Position numbers and translations under genes: made by a program
Source of the DNA: a virus
Strand: one strand, 5' to 3'
Virus record (IMG/VR): IMGVR_UViG_3300046665_000548
Span: 124,001 to 188,000 of that record
DNA length: 64,000 bases
In this document: positions 36,194-44,570 of the stretch, one piece after another
How the letters are laid out: each line of letters starts with the position of its first letter
How positions within the stretch are numbered: the first letter of the stretch is position 1
Notes under the pieces: model-generated
Databases searched by the model: none
The model's input: only the letters and a program-made list of their open reading frames with translations
Told to the model about the DNA's origin: nothing

Positions 36194-38002
36194 ATGCACG
36201 AATATCGTTCCCATACTTGCGACTCGCTGTCGCCATCACAAATCGATCAGACAGTTCGCCTGTCCGGTTGGTGTCACCGTATCCGTAACCATGGTGGTAT
36301 CCTTTTCATCGATCTTCGCGATCACTACGGCATCACGCAGTGCGTGATCGATCCCGCAGTTCTCCCTCAGGCTGAAAGCCTTGGTGAAGAATGGGTGATT
36401 CGCGTCGATGGTACAGTGCGATTTCGACCCCCAGGTACCGAGAATTCAAAACTCTCGACAGGAGAGATCGAGGTAAAGGTAGCTTCGCTTGACGTGCTCG
36501 GACCGGTCGTCGGGGCGCTGCCGATGCCTGTCGCGCATCTCCATTCCACGAGCGACGGTACGTTGCAGGAAGTCGAATATCCAGAAGACCTTCGGTTGAA
36601 ATATCGATTCTTGGACCTTCGCCGCGAACGGCTGCACGAGAACATGATGAAGCGAATGAAAATCATTCGCTGGCTGCGTCATCGCATGGAGGACGAAGGC
36701 TTCTTCGAATTCCAGACGCCCATCCTTACCGCATCGTCCCCAGAAGGGGCGCGAGACTTTCTCGTGCCTGCTCGGTTGCATCCAGGCAAGTTCTACGCGT
36801 TGCCGCAGGCTCCGCAGCAGTTCAAGCAACTTACCATGGTTGCTGGCTTCGACCGATACTTTCAAATTGCGCCATGCTTCCGTGATGAAGCTGCACGTTC
36901 AGATCGGTCACCGGGCGAGTTCTATCAACTCGACATCGAAATGAGTTTCGTAACTCAGGAAGACGTGTTTCGGGTTGTCGAACCGACGATTCGAGATTTG
37001 TTCAAGGAGTTCGGCGGCGACAAAGCCATCACCGAGACCTTCCCGCGTATTCCGTACAAGGAAGCGTTGCTGCGTTTTGGTACCGATAAGCCAGACCTGC
37101 GTAACCCTCTGCGTATTGTGGACGTGTCCAAGGCTCTCCAAGCCGACGACATGACACTCGCCCCTTTCAAGAAAGGCGTCGGCAGAGCTATCGTTGTGCC
37201 AGCCGCGATGCTGGCCGGGAAGTCGCGCAAGTGGTTCAAGGATATGGAAGGCTGGGCACAATCCCAAGGCGCGGCCGGTTTAGGATATCTGAGCGTCATG
37301 CTGACCGATGGTCGCGTGAGCTTCGCTGGACCGCTTGCTAAGTTTTTCGGTGAGCAATCTAGCGAGTTGGTTCGCGTCGCCGCCGACACAATCTTTGACG
37401 AGGGAGATGTCATTTTCTTCGCCGTTGGCGAGGAAAGCTCCACCATCAAATTCAGTGGACTGCTTCGTACAAAGCTCGGAGAGGAGCTTGGTCTGATCGA
37501 GCAAGACCGGTTCGAGTTCTGCTGGATCGTGGATTATCCCATGTTCGAGTGGAATTCTGACGAGAAGAAGATCGACTTCTCCCACAACCCCTTCTCGATG
37601 CCTCAGGGCGGCCTGGAGGCGCTTGAGGGCGATCCATTAGGTGTTCTTGCCTATCAGTACGATATCGTCTGTAATGGCATCGAGCTTTCGTCTGGTGCCA
37701 TCCGGAACCATCGACCAGATATCATGGAGAAGGCGTTCTCCATCGCTGGCTACGACAAGGAGGTGTTGGAAGAAAAGTTCGGCGGCATGCTGAATGCATT
37801 CCGTTGCGGAGCACCACCGCATGGTGGAATTGCACCGGGTATCGACCGCATGGTTATGCTTCTGTGCGAAGCTGAGAACCTGCGCGATGTCGTGCTGTTC
37901 CCAATGAACCAGAAAGGACAAGACCTGATGATGGGCGCTCCGTCTTCAGTAACTGCAAAGCAACTTGACGAGTTGAATATCAGGATCATTCCGAGGAAAT
38001 AA
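36194..38002 (+). CDS. aspS: aspartyl-tRNA synthetase, alphaproteobacterial type
   Basis: 602 aa, normal bacterial length. N-terminal OB anticodon-binding domain ([23 protein letters not shown]), class II motif 1 region, motif 2 around [19 protein letters not shown] (the inserted 'SPGEFYQLD' form is typical of alphaproteobacteria), the bacterial GAD insertion, and motif 3 [17 protein letters not shown] at 36194 chosen; TTGACG about 30 nt upstream may be part of a promoter. Phage tRNA-Asp is not in the window, so it would act on host tRNA. Confidence 0.92.
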   Translation: MHEYRSHTCDSLSPSQIDQTVRLSGWCHRIRNHGGILFIDLRDHYGITQCVIDPAVLPQAESLGEEWVIRVDGTVRFRPPGTENSKLSTGEIEVKVASLDVLGPVVGALPMPVAHLHSTSDGTLQEVEYPEDLRLKYRFLDLRRERLHENMMKRMKIIRWLRHRMEDEGFFEFQTPILTASSPEGARDFLVPARLHPGKFYALPQAPQQFKQLTMVAGFDRYFQIAPCFRDEAARSDRSPGEFYQLDIEMSFVTQEDVFRVVEPTIRDLFKEFGGDKAITETFPRIPYKEALLRFGTDKPDLRNPLRIVDVSKALQADDMTLAPFKKGVGRAIVVPAAMLAGKSRKWFKDMEGWAQSQGAAGLGYLSVMLTDGRVSFAGPLAKFFGEQSSELVRVAADTIFDEGDVIFFAVGEESSTIKFSGLLRTKLGEELGLIEQDRFEFCWIVDYPMFEWNSDEKKIDFSHNPFSMPQGGLEALEGDPLGVLAYQYDIVCNGIELSSGAIRNHRPDIMEKAFSIAGYDKEVLEEKFGGMLNAFRCGAPPHGGIAPGIDRMVMLLCEAENLRDVVLFPMNQKGQDLMMGAPSSVTAKQLDELNIRIIPRK

Positions 38003-38014
38003 ACGGAGGATATC

Positions 38015-38176
38015 TTGCCAGCAGCACGTAAATCGAACAACGGACCTAGCTTCTCGAAGAAGTCTCTCACGAAGCCCCGCGCCGAGTATAGTGATCGAGT
38101 CAATCGACGTTGGGGAAACTTGAAGACCAGCAAGAGCACTAAGATCGGCAACCTGAAACGCTGGAGCCGTTGGTAA
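38015..38176 (+). CDS. small basic protein (53 aa)
   Basis: TTG start with a strong GGAGGA site 5 nt upstream, missed if only ATG is considered. Lys/Arg/Ser-rich throughout (KKSLTKPRAEY, RRWGNLKTSKS), probably RNA- or DNA-binding. Confidence 0.55.
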   Translation: MPAARKSNNGPSFSKKSLTKPRAEYSDRVNRRWGNLKTSKSTKIGNLKRWSRW

Positions 38177-38182
38177 TTCCCA

Positions 38183-38371
38183 ATGGGTGATGGCTCTAAA
38201 AATGGCGTCGGAACGGGCATGCGCAAGCATGGCCGTTCCGGTCATAACGGAAAATCTCCGAAGATGCGTCACCACGAACGTCTCTTAGCTGAACGTAACG
38301 AGGTCAAGGATCGCACACGTCTGAAGGACCCCAAAGAATCGGTCTCTGACCTTTTCCATAAGAAACCCTGA
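38183..38371 (+). CDS. small basic Gly/His-rich protein (62 aa)
   Basis: Follows by 6 nt. Disordered Gly/His/Lys-rich start (GSKNGVGTGMRKHGRSGHNG) and a charged helix. The stop overlaps the next ATG. Confidence 0.55.
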   Translation: MGDGSKNGVGTGMRKHGRSGHNGKSPKMRHHERLLAERNEVKDRTRLKDPKESVSDLFHKKP

Positions 38372-38643
38372 TGTTGGACAAGGACGAGGCGTCGCTTCTA
38401 AATTCAATCTACACGCGGTCTATGGAGCAGGGTCGTGAGTGGTTTCCTTGCATCTGCAAAAAACAAGCGAGAATGGATGCGAGCGTACGGCTTATCAAAG
38501 CCGGGTTAATTGCTGTCGGAGAACGCGAGCCGCACCATCAGAGACTTCCACATTATTGGAGGATTCTCGGCCTCACCGAACAGGGAAAATTTATCGCCAA
38601 ACTATCTGGTTTCGATCTAGACATTTCAGACGAAGATTGGTAA
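38371..38643 (+). CDS. winged-helix-like protein (90 aa)
   Basis: TGATG coupling. Residues 5-60 are helices with a CIC pair; YWRILGLTEQGKFIAKL is a wing-plus-helix ending as in small winged-helix regulators. The stop codon is part of the next late core. Confidence 0.5.
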   Translation: MLDKDEASLLNSIYTRSMEQGREWFPCICKKQARMDASVRLIKAGLIAVGEREPHHQRLPHYWRILGLTEQGKFIAKLSGFDLDISDEDW

Positions 38644-38646
38644 ATA
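38641..38646 (+). promoter_or_regulatory. late promoter core (TAAATA)
   Basis: Overlaps the previous stop; 6 nt before the ATG at 38653. Confidence 0.55.
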
Positions 38647-38652
38647 ACAACG

Positions 38653-38697
38653 ATGAATTCCACTCTCACCTACTTTGAGGCGATACGCACGCTCTAA
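38653..38697 (+). CDS. 14-aa leader ORF before tRNA-like element and tRNA-CAU
   Basis: ATG at the late spacing. Codon 11 is ATA (rare Ile), and the stop abuts the terminator at 38698. Downstream lie a tRNA-like element with UAU loop and a CAU tRNA, both possible AUA readers. A reduced version of the attenuators at 12675 and 25104. Confidence 0.4.
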   Translation: MNSTLTYFEAIRTL

Positions 38698-38714
38698 CCC
38701 CGAAAGGGGCTTTT
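38698..38714 (+). terminator. short terminator hairpin
   Basis: CCCC-GAAA-GGGG followed by CTTTT; weak T-run. Immediately 5' of the tRNA-like element. Confidence 0.6.
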
Positions 38715-38806
38715 GGGCGTGACCTTAGGTAGGGCGAGGGATTTATATCCCCTTTCAGGCGGTAGATGACCGTTCGGCTGTTGAGGTTCGAATCCTCCCG
38801 CGCTCA
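38715..38806 (+). tRNA. tRNA-like element, possible degenerate tRNA (loop TAT)
   Basis: GGGCGTG at 38715-38721 pairs fully (with G-U) with CGCGCTC at 38799-38805, and GAGG-TTCGAAT-CCTC is a T-arm-like hairpin. Between them lies AGGG(A)-TTTATAT-(C)CCCT with UAU in the anticodon position and a long variable region. Positions 8-9 are AC instead of TA, and CTA replaces CCA, so it may be a decaying or highly modified tRNA-Ile. Confidence 0.4.
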
Positions 38807-38817
38807 CTACATTTTTC

Positions 38818-38892
38818 GGGGGTGTAGCTCAATGGTAGAGCCGTTCACTCATAATGGACCGGTCGCTGGTTCGATTCCAGCCGCCCCCACCA
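38818..38892 (+). tRNA. tRNA with CAT anticodon (elongator Met or Ile2)
   Basis: 75 nt. Loop CTCATAA on GTTCA/TGGAC, acceptor GGGGGTG/CGCCCCC, A73, CCA encoded. A paired G1-C72 rules out an initiator. It could be elongator Met, or Ile2 read through lysidine for AUA. Confidence 0.9.
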
Positions 38893-38955
38893 TAAATGTC
38901 TCAAACGCAGTCTTGGGCGTGTATTCGTTGTCGTGAAACTCAAAGAGAAGTCCCT

Positions 38956-39111
38956 ATGAAGAAGTTTCTGAAGACGATCATCGATCCGAACTGGCGACCG
39001 CATGATGGACCTATTCCGTTCATGAGAAATTACGGCGCGGCAATTGTCGCGATTGATCTGGCAATCATCATCGCTATCTTATTGCGAAAGATAGTAGGGT
39101 TGTCGCTATAG
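38956..39111 (+). CDS. small C-terminally anchored membrane protein (51 aa)
   Basis: ATG at 38956 preceded by GAGAAG. Basic N-terminus, a Pro-rich stretch, then a membrane helix at residues 28-50. A longer upstream frame (38896) runs back to the tRNA and lacks a ribosome site. Confidence 0.5.
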   Translation: MKKFLKTIIDPNWRPHDGPIPFMRNYGAAIVAIDLAIIIAILLRKIVGLSL

Positions 39112-39118
39112 TCGTTTC

Positions 39119-39385
39119 ATGTCAGATCATCTCGCATATGCATTCGTAATGGAAACCTTCCTCAAGCGGGAGCGCATTGGTTACAGCCGCCGTAACGCGG
39201 CGACCTCCAACAGCATTTACTTTCGACTGCAAGGGAAACGCCATCCATACACACTGCGGATCAGCGATCACGCAGCGATAGAAGAGAAATCCGAAACAGG
39301 ATGGGCAAGGTCTCCGGATTTCAACATCCAATCCTTTGCCGATCTAAAACGGGTTCAAACTACTCTCAGCGCGTTGATGAGATAG
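39119..39385 (+). CDS. hypothetical protein (88 aa)
   Basis: Follows closely. Alternates strands and charged residues (YFRLQGKRHPYTLRISDH), with a helical end. Its 3' end overlaps the convergent ART-like gene by 20 nt. No family. Confidence 0.5.
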   Translation: MSDHLAYAFVMETFLKRERIGYSRRNAATSNSIYFRLQGKRHPYTLRISDHAAIEEKSETGWARSPDFNIQSFADLKRVQTTLSALMR

Positions 39386-40076
39386 GGTGTAAATCTTCCT
39401 GGTGGAATACAAGGAAGATGGTCTGTGATTCTGGGCTGCTATCCCAATGTCTGCGGTTCCAAATGATCCCGCGTAGACCAGAGCCCTCCAGCAAGGCTCG
39501 ATACGCCTTGCAGTAGTCGGCGCTCTTACAAACCCGCGTGTAGTATTCCCGGCTCTTCTCAAGCGCGCGATACTTAGCAACCTTATCGGGTTGGCTCCAT
39601 CGAAGAACAGCCACTTCCATAGAGTTTTCGCCCTGTCGCTCCGCTTCGCGCTTTGCCTCGATCCTCAGGTCTTTCATGAACTTGATGTTCGCGCCGTTCA
39701 GGGGATACTTGGAGAGATGATCGGCGGCATCTTTGCCTACTGTGTCGCGAATGATCGGCAGACAATTCAGTACAAGCTCCCAGAAATCCTGATCGCGGCG
39801 AGCTAACAGGTATCGGCCTGGAGGAATTTGATAACCCTCAACGTTTGGCCCGTACATAGTCGTGGCCATCTCGCGGTTCGACGTGAGGTAAGTCCCCATA
39901 CTGTCGTAGGTCTTGATCTCGCGATTGGTAAGGACCTTGCCTAGAGCTTCGTGCGTGGCATGATATGCCATGACCGGCTTCTGTAGCGTGATTTCCTGAC
40001 CAAAAGACGAGCGAGAGTTCGGTTCGATAACCCCGCGATAACGTTCTGAAGCCTCTTTGATCTCACTGTAGCGCAT
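39366..40076 (-). CDS. ADP-ribosyltransferase-like protein 3, with capsid-targeting-like N-terminus
   Basis: 236 aa; ATG at 40076, 4 nt after a late core. Begins MRYSEIKEASER (I-K-E motif). MAYHATHEAL near residue 37 is the ART first strand; MGTYLTSNREMATTMYG (about residues 61-77) fits the S/T strand and following helix; TIFLVFHQEDLHP near the end is the likely last strand, though a clear E-x-E is missing. NAD-dependent modification is inferred from fold motifs only. Confidence 0.55.
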   Translation of the reverse strand: MRYSEIKEASERYRGVIEPNSRSSFGQEITLQKPVMAYHATHEALGKVLTNREIKTYDSMGTYLTSNREMATTMYGPNVEGYQIPPGRYLLARRDQDFWELVLNCLPIIRDTVGKDAADHLSKYPLNGANIKFMKDLRIEAKREAERQGENSMEVAVLRWSQPDKVAKYRALEKSREYYTRVCKSADYCKAYRALLEGSGLRGIIWNRRHWDSSPESQTIFLVFHQEDLHPISSTR

Positions 40077-40080
40077 CACC

Positions 40081-40086
40081 TATTTA
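40081..40086 (-). promoter_or_regulatory. late promoter core, minus strand
   Basis: CTAAATA on the minus strand, 4 nt before the ATG at 40076. Confidence 0.65.
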
Positions 40087-40136
40087 GAACCTTCAACTTA
40101 TTGCGTTTACTCCTCATCTGGCGATATTCTGGTTCG

Positions 40137-41123
40137 ATGCACGAATATACGCACAACGGTCATTTCAAGTGGGGCTTCAACGGCGTGTGGGGGTCGCCGC
40201 CTTCTAAAGAAGCTGGTCCCCAAAGCTACGCTGTGAAGTTTGGCGTGTCGAGTGGGCGCAAGCCGAATTTCGGTAAGGCGTGTCTGTCGGCCGCTCAGTT
40301 GATACGCGACAAAACCGATCTTCCAATCAACGTCGCGTTGTCCGGAGGTTACGACAGCGAAGTCACACTGCGATCTTTCGTTGATAGCGGCATTCCTGTT
40401 ACGGCGTACGTTGCGCGCTTCAAAGATGATGTAAACGTTGAGGAGTTCGAAACAGCCTGTTCGGTAGCAGATCGTTACGGCGTTCCTCTAAAGATTCTTG
40501 ATCTCGATGTGATCAAGTTCTGGGAAGAGAACTGGCGAGACTACGCTGACAGATACCATGTCATCTCTGGTCAATTCATGGTTCACATCTGGATCATGTC
40601 TCAACTCGATGGCTTCCCCGTTATCGGCGGGGGCGATCCCTATTTGGTGCTGACTAATCCGGATGACTATCAGGCGGCGGACGAAGACAAACGCTGGTAT
40701 TGTCGCTTCCTATCGAGGCAGCTTTCGACTACGCATTACCTGACCAGTGTTGATCGTCCAGGCGTCCCATTGTTTTATTACTATACTCCGGAACTTATTC
40801 TGTCATCGTTCGCCAACAATCACGTGGAATCTTTCATCCGTTACTGGGGCGACATCTACGCGAAATACATTACGAACTCACGGATCAAAAAACTCGTCTA
40901 TGGAGATGACTTTCCAACTCACATAGACAGACCGAAGCGAACTGGTTTCGAAGACATCGAGATCGAAGATATGGCCATTCGAAAGAAGTTGCGCACGATC
41001 TCAGAAAACCGAAACCCGCAGGCCATCTATCCGCGTGAGGATTTTGTAGCTGCGCTTCGTGGTGAACGAGAGTATCCAATCGATTGGGCCGCCCACTCCT
41101 ATACAAAGAGACTGTTTCCGTGA
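40137..41123 (+). CDS. PP-loop ATPase, tandem copy 1 (328 aa)
   Basis: VALSGGYDSEVTLR (about residues 69-82) is the SGGxDS PP-loop that binds and adenylates with ATP, as in asparagine synthetase, NadE, QueC and TilS. Then AYVARF, ILDLDVIKFW and GFPVIGGGDPYL follow the N-type ATP pyrophosphatase order. Same layout as the next gene, so a tandem duplication. Substrate unknown; it lacks the zinc Cys of QueC. Confidence 0.75.
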   Translation: MHEYTHNGHFKWGFNGVWGSPPSKEAGPQSYAVKFGVSSGRKPNFGKACLSAAQLIRDKTDLPINVALSGGYDSEVTLRSFVDSGIPVTAYVARFKDDVNVEEFETACSVADRYGVPLKILDLDVIKFWEENWRDYADRYHVISGQFMVHIWIMSQLDGFPVIGGGDPYLVLTNPDDYQAADEDKRWYCRFLSRQLSTTHYLTSVDRPGVPLFYYYTPELILSSFANNHVESFIRYWGDIYAKYITNSRIKKLVYGDDFPTHIDRPKRTGFEDIEIEDMAIRKKLRTISENRNPQAIYPREDFVAALRGEREYPIDWAAHSYTKRLFP

Positions 41124-42550
41124 CACGCATTCCTACACTGACGAAAAACAACTATTTCAAATTCGGTTACAACAACGAGTGGTTTCGTCTGAGACAGTCT
41201 CCAGATGAGGTCTTTACGGTTGATTTCGACCGGTGCACGCGCATGCCAAAAGACTGGCGAACGGAGACTATTCAGGCAGCGCGCGACATCTATGATTCCA
41301 CAGACCTTCCGATCCAAGTCATGTTCAGTGGTGGGATCGACAGCGAGGTTGTAGTGCAGGCTTTCCAAGCGGCCGGTGTGCCTTTCTCATGCGCGATCAT
41401 GCGCTTCAACAAGGGATACAATCAGCACGATATCAAGTTCGCGATAGACTATTGCACCACGCACTCAATTCCAAAGCAGATGTACGAACTCGACCTTGAT
41501 GATTTCTACGAGGGCGGACGGCTGCTTGAATATGCGGACGCCGTGAAGGCTTGCTCGTCCCATCAATGTGTGACGATGTGGTTAGCAGATCAGCTTGATG
41601 GATACCCGGTGATCGGCCAGGGCGAAGGCTATCTCTCGCGCATCGATCACGAGGCCACCGCGAAGCTTAGGGAAGACCCTATGAGCGGCGACGACTATGT
41701 TCTGATGGATAGATGGCAATATCGAGAGAAAGAGCGCATGGCCGCTTGGTATCGCTTCTTTCTTCTCCGCGAGCGTGACGGAGCGCCGGGGTTTCATCAG
41801 TATACGCCTGAGCAGCTTCTCAGCTACATTTCTGATCCTGGCGTGATGTCAGTGGTGAGCCGCAATCTCAAATACTCTACTGCGACCTCTAAGCCGGTCA
41901 TTTACGGTCGGCATTTTGGTTTGAGGCCGCGCGACAAATTCACGGGCTTCGAACAGGCTCTTCACCTTACGGAGAAATGGCAACCGTTTCTTCATGAGAG
42001 GCACATATATGCGGATCAAACCGCTTATTTTGAATATCATGAAATTCTCGATAAGCTAGCGGTAGCTCCTCTCATTCCTGATGATCTTCCGTTCGTTCGC
42101 GACGATTATCCGGATGGCGTATCGGAGGTTGACTACGAGGATTGCGTACCACTGCTGCGCAAGCTCTGGCCCGACAAGGTACCGACGCCTCGCTTCGATG
42201 ATACGCTCAAGCGGATCAAGGTGCCAAAGAGCACTCTGAAGCCTACATTCCTGATTCACGCTATCAATGGCATTCCTGTCGGCACCACGCATGCGTATCG
42301 AACTGGCGACGGCGAGGTTCGTATTCGAGGCACCTATGTTGAGCCCGAGTATAGGCGAACCAGTATTGCTAGCGATCTCGTGCTGGAGGTTCTTAAACTA
42401 TTCCCGGATTGTCACACCGCCTATACGTATCCGCGTGTTGGTTCTGAACAGTTCTATCAGAGCCTGGGTTTCGAGATTACAGGCGGACCATTTCCGATCT
42501 ACAAAGGCATCTATGAGGCCGAAAAATCCTTGCGCGGCAAAGTAGAATAA
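41120..42550 (+). CDS. PP-loop ATPase fused to a GNAT domain, tandem copy 2 (476 aa)
   Basis: GTG start overlapping the previous stop. VMFSGGIDSEVVVQ (about residues 70-83) is the PP-loop; DGYPVIGQGEGYL matches copy 1. After residue 375 a GNAT domain follows: VRIRGTYVEPEYRRTSIASDL (acetyl-CoA loop region), HTAYTYPRVGSEQFYQSLGFE (motif B ending). The fusion suggests adenylation and acyl transfer on one target or a small-molecule pathway shared with copy 1. Confidence 0.75.
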   Translation: MTRIPTLTKNNYFKFGYNNEWFRLRQSPDEVFTVDFDRCTRMPKDWRTETIQAARDIYDSTDLPIQVMFSGGIDSEVVVQAFQAAGVPFSCAIMRFNKGYNQHDIKFAIDYCTTHSIPKQMYELDLDDFYEGGRLLEYADAVKACSSHQCVTMWLADQLDGYPVIGQGEGYLSRIDHEATAKLREDPMSGDDYVLMDRWQYREKERMAAWYRFFLLRERDGAPGFHQYTPEQLLSYISDPGVMSVVSRNLKYSTATSKPVIYGRHFGLRPRDKFTGFEQALHLTEKWQPFLHERHIYADQTAYFEYHEILDKLAVAPLIPDDLPFVRDDYPDGVSEVDYEDCVPLLRKLWPDKVPTPRFDDTLKRIKVPKSTLKPTFLIHAINGIPVGTTHAYRTGDGEVRIRGTYVEPEYRRTSIASDLVLEVLKLFPDCHTAYTYPRVGSEQFYQSLGFEITGGPFPIYKGIYEAEKSLRGKVE

Positions 42551-42584
42551 TATACGAGATTTGGTAGAAACGGAGCTTGTGAAG

Positions 42585-42959
42585 ATGGCGTCAAATTTTT
42601 CAGAGCGAGAAAAACGATTTCTCGGAATTGGCGCGCTCATGGCGGTTGGCCTCGTATTTCTTCTTGCTCGGTCACCAAGCGTTGTGGTGATGCCTGCGTC
42701 GCCACCACCACCACCACCGGCAGCCGCTCCTGAGGTCCCCGTGACGCCTGTGGCCGCAAATATATCGCCCGTGACAAGAGCCCCGCTGGAATACAAAAAA
42801 GAGACAATGGAGGCTCTGAAGCTCCAGGGCGGTGATTTGGAGATCGGTCGATTGATGATCTACATCGATCCCGAAACACGTTGCCAGTATATCCGGGCAT
42901 TTTACCGAGATGGTTTGACGCCGAGGCTCCGTAAAGACGGTCACCCTTGGTGCGATTGA
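42585..42959 (+). CDS. membrane-anchored protein with DUF6440-like domain (124 aa)
   Basis: ATG chosen (GTG 42579 possible). Basic start, a membrane helix at residues 13-29, a Pro-rich linker with seven consecutive Pro, then MIYIDPETRCQYIRAFY and GLTPRLRKDGHPWC, which resemble the small 'DUF6440' domain found in phages. Periplasmic by topology. Confidence 0.55.
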   Translation: MASNFSEREKRFLGIGALMAVGLVFLLARSPSVVVMPASPPPPPPAAAPEVPVTPVAANISPVTRAPLEYKKETMEALKLQGGDLEIGRLMIYIDPETRCQYIRAFYRDGLTPRLRKDGHPWCD

Positions 42960-42968
42960 GGAATTAAC

Positions 42969-43391
42969 ATGGCAGCAATCGTAAAAGAAGTTTTGCTCGT
43001 AGAGCCCCATCCGACGCATGCCGGAGTGGACATCTTCCATTTGGACGGGGCGCAGGCAATCGGCGGGAAGAATGATGACGGAACGCCCCGATTCCAAGCT
43101 GGCGATCACGTTTTGTTCGTGTCTGACGGTAGCATTGTGCCCGAATATCTGCTTCGTCCCGGTTTCTGGAACGAAGACAAGAACGAGGGCACGCTCGCCG
43201 GAAACAAGAAAAACCGGGTGAAGGCTGGCCTGTTCAAGGGTGTGCAGAGCGACGGCATCATGCTGTACAAGGTCACCGACGCTGACCCGATCAGAAACGA
43301 TAAGACGAGTATCGAGAACGAACCCGAGACAGTGTTCGCCCAATTGGGATCGGATGTCAGCGAGTTCTTGGGTATTACGGAGCGCGCGTAA
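42969..43391 (+). CDS. OB-fold domain like the N-terminus of Rnl5-type RNA ligases (140 aa)
   Basis: VLLVEPHPTHAGVDIFHLDG, GDHVLFVSDGSIVPEYLL and RVKAGLFKGVQSDGIMLY follow the order of the N-terminal OB domain of the Deinococcus DRB0094 (Rnl5) RNA ligase family (HPHPNAD..., VPEGAILPE, RVKA..LRG..SQGLL). The nucleotidyl-transfer domain with the Lys nucleophile is absent, so it is either a stand-alone RNA-binding domain or a ligase remnant. Confidence 0.65.
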   Translation: MAAIVKEVLLVEPHPTHAGVDIFHLDGAQAIGGKNDDGTPRFQAGDHVLFVSDGSIVPEYLLRPGFWNEDKNEGTLAGNKKNRVKAGLFKGVQSDGIMLYKVTDADPIRNDKTSIENEPETVFAQLGSDVSEFLGITERA

Positions 43392-43564
43392 TGTGGACTG
43401 TGATCAGTGAATGGGACCTCGGTTTGGGGGACGTTGTGTTCGCCTCCAAAGATGAAGCTAGAGCCGAGGCCAAGACTGCTCTAGAAAGCTGCGGCATCGA
43501 AGAAAGTCTTGAGGAGTGCGAAGGCGACGGTTTGGTTAGCTACAAACAGTTGAAGGCGCGATGA
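43391..43564 (+). CDS. hypothetical protein (57 aa)
   Basis: TAATG coupling. Pattern W-x-V, F-x-SKDEARAEAKTAL is a short strand-helix-strand as in 'DUF-type' phage ferredoxin-like minis; acidic tail. Overlaps the next gene. Confidence 0.5.
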   Translation: MWTVISEWDLGLGDVVFASKDEARAEAKTALESCGIEESLEECEGDGLVSYKQLKAR

Positions 43565-43782
43565 TGCACGATTTAAGACCGGGCGACGGGACAACCGCGA
43601 AGAGCTTCACCAAGGTTCTTCGTTCTGATGATGGCCGCGATGCACTCACCTTGACCTTCAAGCCACCACGTGGCCAGGAATTCGTCACCTTGTTTCTCGG
43701 AGTTGTTCAGAAAGGAACAGCGGACGTGGACATTGATGCGATGTTGGAACGATTGGGTTACGTGCCGAAGAGTAAACCATGA
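43564..43782 (+). CDS. hypothetical protein (72 aa)
   Basis: Of two adjacent ATGs (43561 and 43564) the second overlaps the previous stop by 1 nt. Strand-rich core LTLTFKPPRGQEFVTLFLG and a C-terminal helix ending YVPK. A common phage orphan type. Confidence 0.55.
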   Translation: MHDLRPGDGTTAKSFTKVLRSDDGRDALTLTFKPPRGQEFVTLFLGVVQKGTADVDIDAMLERLGYVPKSKP

Positions 43783-43964
43783 GCGAGAAGATCAAATTAT
43801 ACTCGGAATGGTTTCGTGATCCGTCTTATCATGGCAGCTACGCAGACTACGTGCTGCAAATGACGGTCGCCAATCAACGAGCCAACGAGGATAGGTTGGC
43901 AAATAAAATTGCTGATCTCGTTGTCGAGAAATTGAAGAAGAAAAGCATCGCAGATGCGATGTAA
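43779..43964 (+). CDS. hypothetical protein (61 aa)
   Basis: ATGA overlap. Aromatic N-terminus, then a charged helix (RLANKIADLVVEKLKKK). No family. Confidence 0.5.
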   Translation: MSEKIKLYSEWFRDPSYHGSYADYVLQMTVANQRANEDRLANKIADLVVEKLKKKSIADAM

Positions 43965-43969
43965 CGGCC

Positions 43970-43975
43970 TAAATA
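43970..43975 (+). promoter_or_regulatory. late promoter core for tRNA-Arg
   Basis: CTAAATA with the predicted start 2-3 nt before the tRNA 5' end; no leader ORF or terminator between them. Confidence 0.6.
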
Positions 43976-43982
43976 ACTTTGT

Positions 43983-44057
43983 GAGCGCGTAGTTCAGCGG
44001 AAGAACACCGCCGTCCTAAGGCGGGTGTCGCAGGTTCAAATCCTGCCGTGCTCTCCA
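43983..44057 (+). tRNA. tRNA-Arg (CCT)
   Basis: 75 nt. Loop GTCCTAA on CCGCC/GGCGG gives CCU, reading AGG. Acceptor GAGCGCG/CGTGCTC, CCA encoded. Own late promoter. Confidence 0.93.
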
Positions 44058-44059
44058 CA

Positions 44060-44569
44060 TTAAACGAAAGGCTTTACGCCTTTCATGGCTTTAGCGCGTT
44101 GCTTCTGTTCTTCCCCATCAACGCTACCTTCGTGGCCAAACTCATCACGTGACCATTTCTTCATCGGACCGTAAAGCTTCGCGATGATCTGCTTTTCCTG
44201 CGGGTCCTGCATATCAAGGATCGCATTCCCATGCATTCCTGCGACTTGCGTCAACCAACCATCTACGATGTAACGTCCATCAACCAGCGCAAAATCATGC
44301 CCGCCGTAGTCCTTAGCTATCAAAGATGATGGGTTGTTCTCGTCACTAAAGCCGAACAACTGCACACGATTTCCAAGTAATCGACGCACGTATTTGGCCC
44401 AACTTGTGCAGATTGCCGAAGCATCTCCATTGGGAAACACATGGCATTCTTCGCTGCGATTGAATTTGTCGGGCAGACTTTTAGCATCGTTGAAGTAACG
44501 TTCGAGTGATGCTCGCACCGGGTTGGCGCTTTCGTTCAACGTACTAGCAAGGTCTATCCAATTCCGCAT
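44060..44569 (-). CDS. papain-like / transglutaminase-like cysteine peptidase candidate (169 aa)
   Basis: Begins MRNWIDLASTLNES (L-N-E), a divergent member of the late N-terminal peptide set. ICTSWAKYVRRLLG (about residues 52-65) looks like the catalytic Cys helix, followed by GGHDFALVDGRYIVDGW with His and Asp in strand positions, the Cys-His-Asp order of transglutaminase-like folds. Downstream of the 44571 gene on the same late transcript. Substrate unknown. Confidence 0.55.
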   Translation of the reverse strand: MRNWIDLASTLNESANPVRASLERYFNDAKSLPDKFNRSEECHVFPNGDASAICTSWAKYVRRLLGNRVQLFGFSDENNPSSLIAKDYGGHDFALVDGRYIVDGWLTQVAGMHGNAILDMQDPQEKQIIAKLYGPMKKWSRDEFGHEGSVDGEEQKQRAKAMKGVKPFV

Positions 44570-44570
44570 T

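Noticed and set aside
36446-37921. Several long minus-strand frames inside aspS
   Set aside because: All overlap the full-length, motif-complete aspartyl-tRNA synthetase.
42969-43391. Calling a complete RNA ligase
   Set aside because: The nucleotidyltransferase domain with K-x-[DN]-G is absent; only the OB part can be supported.
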